DNA of 64,000 nucleotides from an uncultured Lachnospiraceae bacterium (GCA_910584915.1 CAJUDM010000008.1:1-64000), one strand, 5' to 3'; shown: positions 1 to 8,645, counted from the first letter of the stretch. A program made the numbers and translations. The notes: a model not told the origin generated them from the letters alone.

Positions 1-1
1 T

Positions 2-1057
2 TATCTGCAAGGAAAAGGAATTCGTCCGGAGGGTGTTTATGTTCGTCAGGGAGCAGCGACAGTTCCGGCAACAGATACCACTATCCTGAATATGATCAAG
101 GATACCAGTGGTGACAGTTATGAGATGGCTCGCTCTCTCGATCAGCATCTTACTTTTCATAAAGCTGTCGATTTCTTTAGGAAACGGAAGGTAGGGTTTG
201 GAAGAACTCAGATGCGTTCACTTCACCTGATTGGCGAAGATGGTATGTACACGAATCTGGCATTTTTGCTGTCTGAACAGTGTACACATATGATCAAACT
301 GGCTGTTTTTGAGGGGAGTAAGAAATCTGTATTCAGGGATCGACAGGAATTGTCGGGTTCCCTTTTAAATCAGATGGAGGAAGCTTTCAATTATATTGAT
401 CGTTACAATCGTACCCGTGCAGAATTCTCAGGGCTGGATCGGTTAGACATGAGAGATTATCCCACGGAGGCAATCCGTGAGGCACTACTGAATGCAATCG
501 TCCATCGGGACTATTCTTTTAGCGGTGCTACGCTTATCAGTATTTTTGAAGACCGAATTGAATTCGTAACCATTGGTGGTTTGGTGAAAGGTATTGCATT
601 GGATGACGTGATGCTGGGAGTGTCCGCGTTGCGCAATCAGCATTTAGCGAATATTTTCTATCGTCTGAGACTGATTGAAGCATATGGCACAGGGATTCTT
701 AAGATCAATGAATGTTACGATGATTATGTTGTGAAACCTGTGATCGAAACAACAAGTAATGCTTTTAAGATTACGCTTCCCAATACCAACTTCCATGCAG
801 AAGAACAAAAAGCTCAAAATATCCTTAGAACAGGTGGAACTACCAGTGCGACAAAAAAGGAAGAACGGATTCATACTGTTTTGGAACTATGTCGCAGTAA
901 AGGTTTTATTGTTCGTAGTGATGTAGAATTGGAACTTGGTGTGTCCCAATCTACGGCAATCCTGCTTTTGAGAGAGTTGACTGACGAGGGCGTGCTGATT
1001 AAAAAAGGAAAGACTAAAAACCTGCGATACTACGAGAATAAATATAGGAACGGTTGA
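2..1057 (+). CDS. ATP-binding protein, AlbA_2/Schlafen plus RecG-C-like HATPase family (5' partial)
   Basis: The frame is open from the first bases of the window, so the gene starts upstream. The visible N-terminal part (GIRPEGVYVRQGAATVPA, within the first ~25 residues) matches the end of an AlbA_2 (Schlafen-like) DNA/nucleotide-binding domain. The middle has the HATPase_c_4 signature with EAIREALLNAIVHRDY and a following AYGTGILKI. The last ~70 residues look like a winged helix, ending in a basic KKGKTKNLRYYENKY tail. Proteins of this build are usually called putative transcriptional regulators or, wrongly, RecG-like helicases; they are common in mobile and accessory DNA. Their biochemical role is not established. 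Followed by decayed small ORFs, which fits an accessory patch. Confidence 0.85.
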   Translation, partial: YLQGKGIRPEGVYVRQGAATVPATDTTILNMIKDTSGDSYEMARSLDQHLTFHKAVDFFRKRKVGFGRTQMRSLHLIGEDGMYTNLAFLLSEQCTHMIKLAVFEGSKKSVFRDRQELSGSLLNQMEEAFNYIDRYNRTRAEFSGLDRLDMRDYPTEAIREALLNAIVHRDYSFSGATLISIFEDRIEFVTIGGLVKGIALDDVMLGVSALRNQHLANIFYRLRLIEAYGTGILKINECYDDYVVKPVIETTSNAFKITLPNTNFHAEEQKAQNILRTGGTTSATKKEERIHTVLELCRSKGFIVRSDVELELGVSQSTAILLLRELTDEGVLIKKGKTKNLRYYENKYRNG

Positions 1058-1138
1058 AATTATGCCATTTAAGTATGAGTGTGAAATTAACCAGTTTCGC
1101 ATCGAAAATACTTAGGTTAAAGATGGAGGGGCGAGGAT

Positions 1139-1312
1139 ATGCCTACGCTAAGTGAGATATTTGATAAACGGAAAATTCTCCTTTATCAGAACGAAAGTCT
1201 TGATCTGGATCACTATTATCAGGAACCTTATCAGGATGAAAATGACGAAATCATAGAAATGGGCAAACCATTTGAGACCGATGAGTCGAAGAAAATTCGT
1301 TCTCTTGATTGA
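1139..1312 (+). CDS. Small acidic hypothetical protein, probably cut short by an in-frame TGA
   Basis: ATG at 1139 follows a good ribosome site (ATGGAGGGGCGAGG). It encodes 57 residues beginning MPTLSEIFDKRKILLYQNES, acidic and without membrane segments. The stop is TGA at 1310-1312. Reading through it gives 19 more sensible residues (NNIKLPAEMGRFVDIGGNK) before TAA at 1370. That suggests a TGG-to-TGA change, so this is either a truncated gene or the remnant of one. No family recognised. It lies just after the AlbA/HATPase gene and probably belongs to the same accessory patch. Confidence 0.45.
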   Translation: MPTLSEIFDKRKILLYQNESLDLDHYYQEPYQDENDEIIEMGKPFETDESKKIRSLD

Positions 1313-1501
1313 AACAATATCAAACTCCCAGCAGAGATGGGGAGATTCGTAGATATAGGAGGCAATAAATAAAGTATGCCGCGCTATAGCTGAAGAAGAG
1401 AAATTGTGTCAGAACTGGATGAATCAGTACTCTATGCTGTTTTTGTCATTTAAAAGTGTTGACACAAACGCTGAAAGAATTTTAGGGCAGAGGAGCAGGT
1501 G
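1313..1501 (+). other. Intergenic stretch with decayed coding remnants
   Basis: No intact gene is seen. Frame 1 continues the preceding small ORF after its TGA up to TAA at 1370-1372. A second frame (about 1362-1502) reads INKVCRAIAEEEKLCQNW and onwards for ~45 residues without a convincing start codon, although AGGAGG lies just before it. A TTGACA at 1459-1464 has no good -10 partner. It reads as eroded accessory DNA. Confidence 0.4.
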
Positions 1502-2080
1502 ATGCATATGGATCTGAAAGAATCATTATCATGGAGTGACATAGAACAGCACATCGCCTCCTGTACCTGCTGTCCGTTATGCCGGACGAGACAGCGGCCT
1601 GTCATGGGGCGCGGAAGTCATCAGGCGGATATTATGCTGATCGCCGAGGCGCCCGGGGCGCAGGAGGACAGGCAGGGGATCCCGTTTGTCGGAAGCTCGG
1701 GGGAAATACTCGACAGACTTCTGGGAGACTGCGGACTGAGCAGGGAGGAGATCTATATCACCAACATCATAAAATGCCATCCGCCTGGCAACCGCGATCC
1801 GCAGGAGGCGGAAAAGGAGGCCTGTTTTCCCTATCTGAAATACGAGACGTTCCTGTTAAAGCCCGGGATCATCGTCTGCCTTGGCAGTGTCGCCGCAAGG
1901 CGCATCATTGCGCCGGACTTTAGGATCACAAGGCAGCACGGGACATGGATATATCGGAAAAACTGCGCTCTGACCGCTACATATCACCCCTCTGCGATAC
2001 TGCGGGATCCCTCTAAGTACGAGGAGGTAAAGAGGGATTTCCGTGAGATCGTGAAAAAGCGCGCGGAGATGACGAAATGA
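1502..2080 (+). CDS. Uracil-DNA glycosylase, family 4/5 type (Fe-S)
   Basis: Removes uracil from DNA at the start of base-excision repair. The 192-residue protein has the Fe-S family layout. An N-terminal CxxC pair (CPLC, about residues 24-27) is joined by Cys in IIKCHPPGNRDP and by a further Cys about 14 residues on, giving four candidate cluster ligands. The catalytic motif is IAEAPGAQEDRQGIPFVG and the C-terminal motif TYHPSAILRDP. ATG 1502 is chosen because AGGAG at 1491-1495 lies 6 bases before it; GTG 1499 is too close and ATG 1508 also possible. Its stop overlaps the next small ORF by four bases (ATGA). Confidence 0.92.
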   Translation: MHMDLKESLSWSDIEQHIASCTCCPLCRTRQRPVMGRGSHQADIMLIAEAPGAQEDRQGIPFVGSSGEILDRLLGDCGLSREEIYITNIIKCHPPGNRDPQEAEKEACFPYLKYETFLLKPGIIVCLGSVAARRIIAPDFRITRQHGTWIYRKNCALTATYHPSAILRDPSKYEEVKRDFREIVKKRAEMTK

Positions 2081-2229
2081 AGGACGGATGGGACCGCGCA
2101 GAGGAATGGCAGTGCAGGATGTCGATCCTGCGGGAACAGTGGATTTTTGGTGTGGTGGGAATGAACAGCTCAGCCCACCGCTATTTCGCGGGTAAAATCG
2201 CGCCTGACATGATATCTGCTATACAGTGA
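2077..2229 (+). CDS. Possible 50-residue protein translationally coupled to the UDG gene
   Basis: ATG 2077 overlaps the UDG stop as ATGA, the usual arrangement for coupled translation. It runs 50 codons to TGA 2227-2229. The product (starting MKDGWDRAEEWQCRMSILRE) is Trp- and Arg-rich at the N terminus and has no clear membrane segment or known domain. It may be a real small protein or a chance frame; no separate ribosome site is needed because of the overlap. Confidence 0.35.
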   Translation: MKDGWDRAEEWQCRMSILREQWIFGVVGMNSSAHRYFAGKIAPDMISAIQ

Positions 2230-2377
2230 CGTGGAAAAGTGGTATCATATACGCAGGAAGACAACAAAGAAGCGATAGCGAACGCATCAGACATGATATC
2301 GGCTGACCGGGAGGTCGCAGGATCGATCGGCGGGGCAGTATCCCGTCTCGTCCGTCAGGGGAGAGGAGGACATTTCT

Positions 2378-3094
2378 ATGAGAAGAGCCGCGAGAAATAT
2401 GGCAATCGCCCTGTTGTATCTGACATTGTTCTCGCTCCTCCTACTGATGGTATATCTGCATTTTTTTGCGCCGGAGGACAGGGATATTTCGGGGGAATGG
2501 ACTGCACAGATTGACATGACAGGACAGGCGGCTGTCACGGCTTACATCTGGCTGCAGGACATAGAGGCGGTATCCGTCTCCCTGAAGGATGTGGAGTCCG
2601 GCATGGGAGAATTGACTGTACAGGTCGATATGGCTCTGGAACGGACTGACCGATCCACAGGAACTTTTCGGTGCAATATTGCGCCGGAAAGCTATGAGAA
2701 CTGCGAGCAGGCTGCTTATGAGGCGTATGCGGCACTTTTCCGGGAACTCGTGGCTGAGCGGCTTCGCATGTCAGGCTATGCGGGCGATACGGGAGCGGAA
2801 GCGGTAGAAGCGCTTGTGAGTGAGTCTTTCGGAATGTCGACTGTGGATTATCTGAGGTCCTGTACGCCTGCTCTGCTGCCGCCTCTGGAAGAACTGCAGG
2901 CCCGGTACGATGGCAGCGGCACTTATGAAACCGCGGAGGGGGTTCTGATCAGACAATTTGAGGCGGGCAGTTCTGTTCAGACAAAGGCTGAACGCTATAT
3001 CAGGGATGAGTCTGAACTGATCCTGACGGGGGAGGAAGGTGCGGAGTATTCTGATGGTTATCCTGTAATATATATTTTAAAGGACACAGAGTGA
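2378..3094 (+). CDS. Hypothetical single-pass membrane protein
   Basis: A 238-residue protein with a positively charged start (MRRAARNMAI) and one hydrophobic segment, about residues 9-30. A long extracytoplasmic part rich in Asp, Glu and Tyr follows, with two or three Cys (CNIAPESYENC). No family recognised. The ATG lies after GAGAGGAGGACATTTCT, a strong ribosome site. It precedes a secreted D,D-carboxypeptidase by ~110 bp, so an envelope role is possible but is inference only. Confidence 0.7.
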   Translation: MRRAARNMAIALLYLTLFSLLLLMVYLHFFAPEDRDISGEWTAQIDMTGQAAVTAYIWLQDIEAVSVSLKDVESGMGELTVQVDMALERTDRSTGTFRCNIAPESYENCEQAAYEAYAALFRELVAERLRMSGYAGDTGAEAVEALVSESFGMSTVDYLRSCTPALLPPLEELQARYDGSGTYETAEGVLIRQFEAGSSVQTKAERYIRDESELILTGEEGAEYSDGYPVIYILKDTE

Positions 3095-3206
3095 GCCCGC
3101 TTCAGGTATGAGAGGTAATCTGTCATTTGGGCGGCGATCGCCGGCCGGAAGATAAAAAGAACAGATATATTCATCTGTCCGGGAAATGAGTGTGCGAGGA
3201 GATCCG

Positions 3207-4655
3207 ATGAAAAAGGTTCTGCGGAAAATAAGTTCTTATATGCTGTGTGTGATCATGATATGTGCGGCGCTGCCTGCCGGGACATCAGCGGGCTTCGTGA
3301 TCTCCGGGATCTGTATGGCCCAGACGGATACAGGCGCCGTCGGCATGGTGAAAACGCTGGATCAAGGCTACGCCAACAACACTTATCTCTCCCTGCGGGA
3401 TACTGCAATGATCCTGGAAAGTACGGAAAAATCGTTCTCTCTGGAGATCGCAAAAAATGCAGTCTCCATGAATACAGGGGAGAGTTATGCGCCTGTGGGA
3501 GTGGAGAATATCATGTGGGAGGAGGGGCAAAATCCGGATGCTTCCCTGAGACGCAATGAGTTTCAGGTGAACGGGCAGAAGACGGCTTATTATACGATGA
3601 TCATGGAACTGCCTGCCGGATACTTCGATTGTTTTATGACGGCGGCAGATCTGGCGATGATCCTGGATATGGACATCTCTGCCGGGGCTTCAGATTCACT
3701 GCAGATACATACACAGGAGCCTTTTAACGTCCGGCCCACAGAACTGGAACAGGACGGGTATTTTTACGGCGTCAACAGCGTGTTGGCGGGGGACGCCTCC
3801 ACCGGAGAGATCTATTACGACTATCAGTCCGATACGCCGTATCCAATAGCCAGTACCTCAAAACTCATGACTGCTCTTCTGGTGATGGAGGCGGTCTCTG
3901 CAGGGCAGATAACTTTTGATCAACAGGTCGTGGTCTCCGATGCGGTCGAACGGCTGGCTGCCTCGGATGACGGCGTGGTTCCGCTGAAGGCGGGCGGAGT
4001 GATCACTGTGCGGGAACTTTTGCTCGGTACGCTGCTTCCTTCCAGCAACGAATGTGCGCTGTGCCTTGCCGAATCTGTGGCGGGTTCGGAGGAAGCCTTT
4101 GTGGAGATGATGAACCGGAGGGCAGCGGAACTGGGGCTGTCACAGGCAGTTTTTTTCAACTGCAACGGGCTGCCTGTCTACACGGAAGGGGCTGTTCCCT
4201 CAAAGCGGCAGAACCGTATGAGCGCGGAGGATATGTTTCGGCTGGTGTCTTATCTTCTGAGGGTCTATCCTCAGATCACAGAGATCACTTCCTTAGAAAA
4301 AGCAATGTTGGAATCCATCGATTTTGAGGTGAGCAACACAAATCCGCTCCTGTATAATCTGAGAGAGGCCACCGGTCTGAAAACCGGGACGACAAACAGG
4401 GCGGGAGCCTGTCTGGTCACGTCCTTGGCAGTGGATGACGGGGCGGCAGAACATGATCTTGCAGTTATCGTTCTGGGGGCGGAGGATTCTGTGGAACGGG
4501 CGAGGGTTTCAGAACTGCTGGCAAGATATGCGATGCAGGCTTTTGAGGCGGGAGCAGAGGAACCGGGGAGTACCACTGACCGGACGCCGGGAGATCTGCC
4601 GGTGCATGCGGAGGCGGCGGTGGAGTCTGTTATCAGGACGGCGAGAAAGCGTTGA
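3207..4655 (+). CDS. Serine-type D-Ala-D-Ala carboxypeptidase (peptidase S11, low-molecular-weight PBP)
   Basis: Trims the terminal D-Ala of peptidoglycan stem peptides outside the membrane. The 482-residue protein has a signal peptide (basic MKKVLRKISS, then a hydrophobic run to ...AGTSAGF). Next comes a ~150-residue region like a copper-amine-oxidase-type stalk domain (NTYLSLRDTAMILE...), then the penicillin-binding fold. That fold carries SxxK as STSKL, SxN as SSNE and KTG as LKTGTT, so the three catalytic motifs are intact. The family's usual C-terminal anchor is not obvious. Start 3207 is chosen over 3186 because GAGGAG lies 5-6 bases before it. Confidence 0.92.
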   Translation: MKKVLRKISSYMLCVIMICAALPAGTSAGFVISGICMAQTDTGAVGMVKTLDQGYANNTYLSLRDTAMILESTEKSFSLEIAKNAVSMNTGESYAPVGVENIMWEEGQNPDASLRRNEFQVNGQKTAYYTMIMELPAGYFDCFMTAADLAMILDMDISAGASDSLQIHTQEPFNVRPTELEQDGYFYGVNSVLAGDASTGEIYYDYQSDTPYPIASTSKLMTALLVMEAVSAGQITFDQQVVVSDAVERLAASDDGVVPLKAGGVITVRELLLGTLLPSSNECALCLAESVAGSEEAFVEMMNRRAAELGLSQAVFFNCNGLPVYTEGAVPSKRQNRMSAEDMFRLVSYLLRVYPQITEITSLEKAMLESIDFEVSNTNPLLYNLREATGLKTGTTNRAGACLVTSLAVDDGAAEHDLAVIVLGAEDSVERARVSELLARYAMQAFEAGAEEPGSTTDRTPGDLPVHAEAAVESVIRTARKR

Positions 4656-4696
4656 ACGACAGGGCAGTTTATTGTTTCGGCAGAGAGGAGAAAGAT

Positions 4697-5026
4697 ATGA
4701 TACTGGATTTTAAGCAGATGAAAGAGACGATCATGCCAAACTTCAAGGGCGGCGAAAAGCAGATGGCGGCAAAGATGTACGCGGATGAGAAAAACCGCAT
4801 CATGTTGAACAGGCTGGTTCCAGGGGCGAGCGTGGGTCTGCATACCCATGAGGGGAACTGCGAGGTCATCTACATACTGGAGGGCGGCGCAAAAGTATTG
4901 TATGACGGAAAAGAGATGAGGATAGAGGCTGGTCAGGCGCACTACTGTCCGGAGGGGCATGAGCACAGCCTGATCAATGATACGGAGGACGATCTCGTAT
5001 TTTTTGCGGTGGTGCCCGGACAGTGA
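4697..5026 (+). CDS. Small single-domain cupin protein
   Basis: A 109-residue protein built of one cupin barrel. Motif 1 has the metal ligands in GLHTHEGNCEVIYILEGG (His, His, Glu) and motif 2 has GHEHSL (His). Such proteins bind a metal ion and act as sugar isomerases, dioxygenases or ligand sensors; the substrate cannot be read from the sequence. GAGAGGAG lies 8 bases before ATG 4697. Its last codon and stop form the start of a 16-bp direct repeat found again at 5096. Confidence 0.85.
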   Translation: MILDFKQMKETIMPNFKGGEKQMAAKMYADEKNRIMLNRLVPGASVGLHTHEGNCEVIYILEGGAKVLYDGKEMRIEAGQAHYCPEGHEHSLINDTEDDLVFFAVVPGQ

Positions 5027-5111
5027 CCGGCGACGCCGGGAGAAGGCCGCGTGGCAGATGAAAAAGCATTGCCTGTGAGCGATAAGATATGTCGGCAGTG
5101 ACCGGCGACGC
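5021..5111 (+). repeat. 16-bp direct repeat, 75 bp apart
   Basis: CAGTGACCGGCGACGC occurs at 5021-5036 (including the cupin stop codon) and again at 5096-5111. The segment between holds no gene. It resembles other short duplications found at gene ends in this window. Confidence 0.8.
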
Positions 5112-5210
5112 AAGGATGGAACTGCAGGAACCGCGCCGGAGCGGTTGCAGACAAAGAAGCAGACACGGACGGCGGATACACTCACAGAGAAAGAGCAGGA
5201 CAGATGGGCT

Positions 5211-6047
5211 ATGGATCAGATCAGGATCAAAAATCTTAAGATATTTGCCTACCACGGCGTATATGAGCAGGAGAAGGAGCAGGGGCAGAATTTTGTCGTG
5301 AATGCGGTCCTGCACACTGATACGGAGAGGGCGGGAGAGAGCGACCGGATCGCAGACGCTGTAGATTATGGCGCAGTCTGCCTTTTTATAGACGAATATC
5401 TGCGGGAGAACCGCTTTGATCTGCTGGAGGCGGTGACAAGGAATGCGGCGAGAGAATTACTCTTTGCATTTCCGGCGGTAAAAAGGGTGGAGTTTGAGGT
5501 GGAGAAACCGAACGCACCGATTCCGTTGCGGTTTGAGAGCGTCTCCGTCAGGATAGAGATGGGCTGGCACAGGGTCTTTGTGGCGCTTGGTTCCAACATG
5601 GGGGACAGGCTTCAGTATCTGGAGCGGGCGGTTTCCGATTTGCAGGAGGATCCCTGTCTTAAGAATATCAGGGTTTCGGATTACATAGAGACCGCGCCCT
5701 ACGGCGGCGTGGAGCAGGAGGATTTCCTGAACGGGGTGCTGGAGGCGGAAACGCTCTACAGTCCCCGGGAACTGTTGGAGAGGCTCCAGAAGGAGGAACA
5801 GCTTGCGGAGAGAAAGCGGGAGATCCGTTGGGGTCCCCGCACACTGGATCTGGATATTCTGTTCTACGACGACCTTGTTTTGGCGGAGGAGGGGCTTATC
5901 CTGCCGCATCCGGATATGCGGAACAGGAAATTTGTATTGGAGCCCCTGGCGGAACTTGCGCCCTTTTTCGTACATCCGGTTTACCGCACAACGGTGAGTG
6001 AACTGTTGCGGGAACTCGATGAAGCGGATAGTGCGGAGCAGGCATAA
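5211..6047 (+). CDS. folK: Bifunctional dihydroneopterin aldolase / HPPK (FolB-FolK fusion)
   Basis: Carries two consecutive steps of folate synthesis: dihydroneopterin to 6-hydroxymethyl-dihydropterin, then its pyrophosphorylation. Residues 1-120 are FolB (MDQIRIKNLKIFAYHGVYEQ with the catalytic Glu, and the Lys in EVEKPNAPIP). A short MGWHR linker leads into FolK (VFVALGSNMGDR; RWGPRTLDLDILFYDD; LILPHPDM; FVLEPL). Total length 278 aa, matching the sum of the two families. ATG 5211 starts exactly where FolB proteins start; the in-frame TTG 5145 is less likely. No strong ribosome site precedes 5211. folP and folE are absent nearby. Confidence 0.93.
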   Translation: MDQIRIKNLKIFAYHGVYEQEKEQGQNFVVNAVLHTDTERAGESDRIADAVDYGAVCLFIDEYLRENRFDLLEAVTRNAARELLFAFPAVKRVEFEVEKPNAPIPLRFESVSVRIEMGWHRVFVALGSNMGDRLQYLERAVSDLQEDPCLKNIRVSDYIETAPYGGVEQEDFLNGVLEAETLYSPRELLERLQKEEQLAERKREIRWGPRTLDLDILFYDDLVLAEEGLILPHPDMRNRKFVLEPLAELAPFFVHPVYRTTVSELLRELDEADSAEQA

Positions 6048-6049
6048 CT

Positions 6050-6159
6050 CAATACACATAAGCGTTAGCGCATGCCGCCGTGAAATCCGACGGAGCGGAT
6101 GGTGCGGTGGAAGCGTAACACAATACACATAAGCGTTAGCGCATGCCGCCGTGAAATCC
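6050..6159 (+). repeat. 39-bp direct repeat behind folB-folK
   Basis: A 39-bp sequence beginning CAATACACATAAGCGTTAGC is at 6050-6088 and again at 6121-6159. The flanks are also related (GCGGATAGTGCGG / GCGGATGGTGCGG), giving a unit of about 70-71 bp that includes the last codons of the folK part. A weaker third partial copy follows up to ~6195. Confidence 0.85.
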
Positions 6160-6224
6160 AATGGAGCAACGGAGCCAGAACAGACATAACTGTTGCGTTC
6201 TGCGGGATGTTCCTGGTATCCCCG

Positions 6225-7280
6225 TCAGCCCTCCTCCTCGCGATACTCCATCGCTGCCTCTTCCGCCTCCGGGAACCGGTCCACCGCGACGGGACCGAAA
6301 GTGCTGGTGCGGTAGATCGTCTGATCATCATCGAAGGGCTGAAAATATGTGTAGGTGGAAGTGGTATTGATTCGGTTGTACACGCCCTCCATCACAACTT
6401 CCGGGTTGCTGCCATCGATGTTCATACGCATCAGGGCGGGGACTGCTGTGCCGTTTGTCTGGTAGAAGATCACATTGTCATAAATATTGTAGTAGTCGAG
6501 CCGCTCCTCCGTCAGCGCGGTCAGATCACCGCTTGAGAGATCGTAGCGAAACAGGCGGTAATCGTAGTCGACATTCATAAAGTATACGGAATCGCCGATC
6601 ACTGTGGGGTAGCTGGTATTGCCCTCCCAGAGTATCGTGTCGGTGTCTGTCGCGGTATCCCACACATGGAGATAATGGTCATCGACAACGCCGCTGTAAT
6701 ATATTTTGCCGCCGGCGACACTGGCGGTCTCCACTATATCAGTGTTTAGTTCTATCTCCTCGTCGGATCCGGCCGCCGGGATTTTGTGGAAGGTGCTGAA
6801 ATTGGTATTGTCATAATGCTGACAGTATATCTCATCGCCGATGAGCACCATCATCGTTGTCATATCCTGATCCAGGCAGGAACTCTCCCTGCCGTTTAAT
6901 TTGGCGCGGTAGATGCCGGTGACGGCACGGATATATCCGAGCCCGGAGCCGCCGCTTGTGCTCTCCAGATAATAAAACAGATAATTTCCGCCGGCATTGA
7001 TAAAGGAAACGTTGGAGTTTATCAGTCTTTTCATATCAGTGCAGTCCGGGTTCATCACATACAGGGCTCCCCCGTCATAGGGATTGGAGAAATAGACCTT
7101 TCCGTCGTACTCACAAAAATGTCCTCCGCCCCGCAGATTCCCCGCGGTGTTGCCGATCGTCTCCTTCGGGATGGGGGTGATATATGTGCTTCTGTTTTCA
7201 AAATAGAGCCCCAGGGCTAACAGTATGATCAGAATACCGGGAATGATGAAATGCAACGGTTTACTGGCAGATTTCTTCAT
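6225..7280 (-). CDS. DUF5050-type membrane-anchored beta-propeller protein
   Basis: A 351-residue protein with a short cytoplasmic start (MKKSASKPLH), one membrane segment (about residues 11-27), then an extracytoplasmic region of repeated blades. The blades include GKVYFSNPYDGGALYVMN, GDEIYCQHYD, GGKIYYSGVVDD, GDSVYFMNVDYDYRLFRYD and DNVIFYQTNG. These G-[DNK]-x-[IV]-Y-[YF] strands are typical of DUF5050/TolB-like propellers, widespread in Lachnospiraceae and of unknown function. It faces folB-folK tail to tail and diverges from pheA. Confidence 0.85.
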   Translation of the reverse strand: MKKSASKPLHFIIPGILIILLALGLYFENRSTYITPIPKETIGNTAGNLRGGGHFCEYDGKVYFSNPYDGGALYVMNPDCTDMKRLINSNVSFINAGGNYLFYYLESTSGGSGLGYIRAVTGIYRAKLNGRESSCLDQDMTTMMVLIGDEIYCQHYDNTNFSTFHKIPAAGSDEEIELNTDIVETASVAGGKIYYSGVVDDHYLHVWDTATDTDTILWEGNTSYPTVIGDSVYFMNVDYDYRLFRYDLSSGDLTALTEERLDYYNIYDNVIFYQTNGTAVPALMRMNIDGSNPEVVMEGVYNRINTTSTYTYFQPFDDDQTIYRTSTFGPVAVDRFPEAEEAAMEYREEEG

Positions 7281-7395
7281 GGCAAAATACCTCGCTTACA
7301 TATTTTCCGTCTCAGTGCCGGATAAAAGTTTTTATCCTGTCATCGTCATTATAATCCATTTTGTGAGGAAAGACAATTCCCTAAAACATCCCCTC

Positions 7396-7424
7396 TTGCT
7401 ATCGCAAAATAAATGTAATAAAAT
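7396..7424 (+). promoter_or_regulatory. Likely promoter of pheA
   Basis: TTGCTA (7396-7401), 17-bp spacer, TAAAAT (7419-7424), about 90 bp before the pheA start. No leader peptide or clear attenuator was recognised between it and the gene. Confidence 0.4.
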
Positions 7425-7514
7425 AAAAATAATTTACTGGGGCCATGCATCTTATGCGCAGGGGAGGGCGGCTCTTTCCTGCCGGGCCATGGCAGAAAGA
7501 TGAGGAGAACTACG

Positions 7515-8645
7515 ATGGAGGACTTGGGGAAACTCAGAGAGCGGATCGACGGGATCGACAGGGAGATCGTGTCGCTCTATGAGAAGAGGATGAAAATTTC
7601 GGAGCAGGTGGCTGAGTATAAGATAGAGACCGGGAAAAAGGTGTTCGACAAGCAGCGGGAGACCGAAAAGCTGACGGTCCTGAAATCTCTTGCCAGCAAT
7701 GATTTTAACAGGCACGGCATCACGGAGCTGTTTGAACAGATCATGTCCATCAGCAGAAAACGACAGTATCAGATGCTGACGGAAAAGGGCGCTCTCGGCA
7801 GGCTTCCCTTTATCGGCGTGGATGAACTCTACAGCGGGAAGGCGAGAGTGGTATTCCAGGGGGCGGAAGGCGCCTATTCCCAGGCGGCGATGCTGCAGTA
7901 TTTCGGGGATCAGGTGAGCAGTTTCCACGTGGAGACTTTCCGGGACGCGATGATTGCCATAGACGAGGGCAGCGCGGATTTCGCGGTGCTGCCGATCGAG
8001 AATTCCACGGCGGGTGTGGTCAGTGAGATCTATGACCTGCTGGTGGAATTCGAGAATTATATCGTGGGGGAGCAGATCATCCGGATCGAGCACTGTCTGA
8101 TGGGACTGCCCGGAACAAAACTTTCTGATATCCACACGGTGTATTCCCATCCCCAGTCGCTGATGCAGAGCGCGAGGTATCTGCAGGAATATCCGTCGTG
8201 GAGACAGATCAGCATGAAGAATAATGCCTTTGCGGCAAAAAAGGTGCAGGAGGATGGGGATAAAAGCCAGGCAGCCATAGCCAGCGAGCATGCGGCAAAG
8301 CTGTACGGGCTTGAGGTCCTTAAAAAGGGCGTCAACCAGTCCAGTTCCAATTCCACGCGCTTCATCATCGTCACAAACCAGAAGGTGTTTAAGAAGGACG
8401 CGGGGAAGGTCAGCATCTGTTTCGAACTGCCCCACGAGAGCGGTTCCCTGTACCATATGCTGTCCCATTTTATCTACAACGATCTGAATATGAACAAGAT
8501 TGAGAGCCGGCCCATCGAGGAGAGGAACTGGGAATACCGGTTTTTTATCGACTTTGACGGAAATCTTGCGGATTCCTCGGTAAAGAACGCGCTGCGGGGG
8601 CTGCGGGATGAAGCGAGAAACCTGAGGATTTTGGGCAACTACTGA
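7515..8645 (+). CDS. pheA: Chorismate mutase / prephenate dehydratase (P-protein)
   Basis: Makes phenylpyruvate from chorismate for phenylalanine synthesis. The 376-residue protein has three domains in the usual order. AroQ chorismate mutase (about 1-90) has LRERIDGIDREIVSLYEKRM. Prephenate dehydratase (about 110-290) has FQGAEGAYSQAAM and NSTRFIIV with the catalytic TRF. The ACT regulatory domain carries ESRP (KIESRPIEERNWEYRFFID), which binds Phe for feedback control. ATG 7515 is preceded by GAGGAGA at 6-9 bases; ATG 7500 has no ribosome site. It heads a run of + strand genes. Confidence 0.96.
   Translation: MEDLGKLRERIDGIDREIVSLYEKRMKISEQVAEYKIETGKKVFDKQRETEKLTVLKSLASNDFNRHGITELFEQIMSISRKRQYQMLTEKGALGRLPFIGVDELYSGKARVVFQGAEGAYSQAAMLQYFGDQVSSFHVETFRDAMIAIDEGSADFAVLPIENSTAGVVSEIYDLLVEFENYIVGEQIIRIEHCLMGLPGTKLSDIHTVYSHPQSLMQSARYLQEYPSWRQISMKNNAFAAKKVQEDGDKSQAAIASEHAAKLYGLEVLKKGVNQSSSNSTRFIIVTNQKVFKKDAGKVSICFELPHESGSLYHMLSHFIYNDLNMNKIESRPIEERNWEYRFFIDFDGNLADSSVKNALRGLRDEARNLRILGNY

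Noticed and set aside
1459..1464. TTGACA as promoter of the UDG gene
   Set aside because: No acceptable -10 hexamer at 16-18 bp.
2239..2514. 91-residue frame overlapping the start of the membrane-protein gene at 2378
   Set aside because: No ribosome site and an amino-acid pattern typical of a shadow frame; the 2378 gene has a strong ribosome site and a clear membrane segment.
4271..5185. 304-residue minus-strand frame opposite the S11 peptidase and cupin genes
   Set aside because: Cys/Arg/Ser-rich composition, complementary to two well-supported genes; no motif or ribosome site.
6165..6224. Terminator between folB-folK and the convergent DUF5050 gene
   Set aside because: Only GCAAC/GTTGC pairing is seen, with no T-run on either strand; too weak to annotate.
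7281..7514. Phe leader peptide or T-box before pheA
   Set aside because: No Phe-rich short ORF, no T-box sequence and no terminator hairpin were found.
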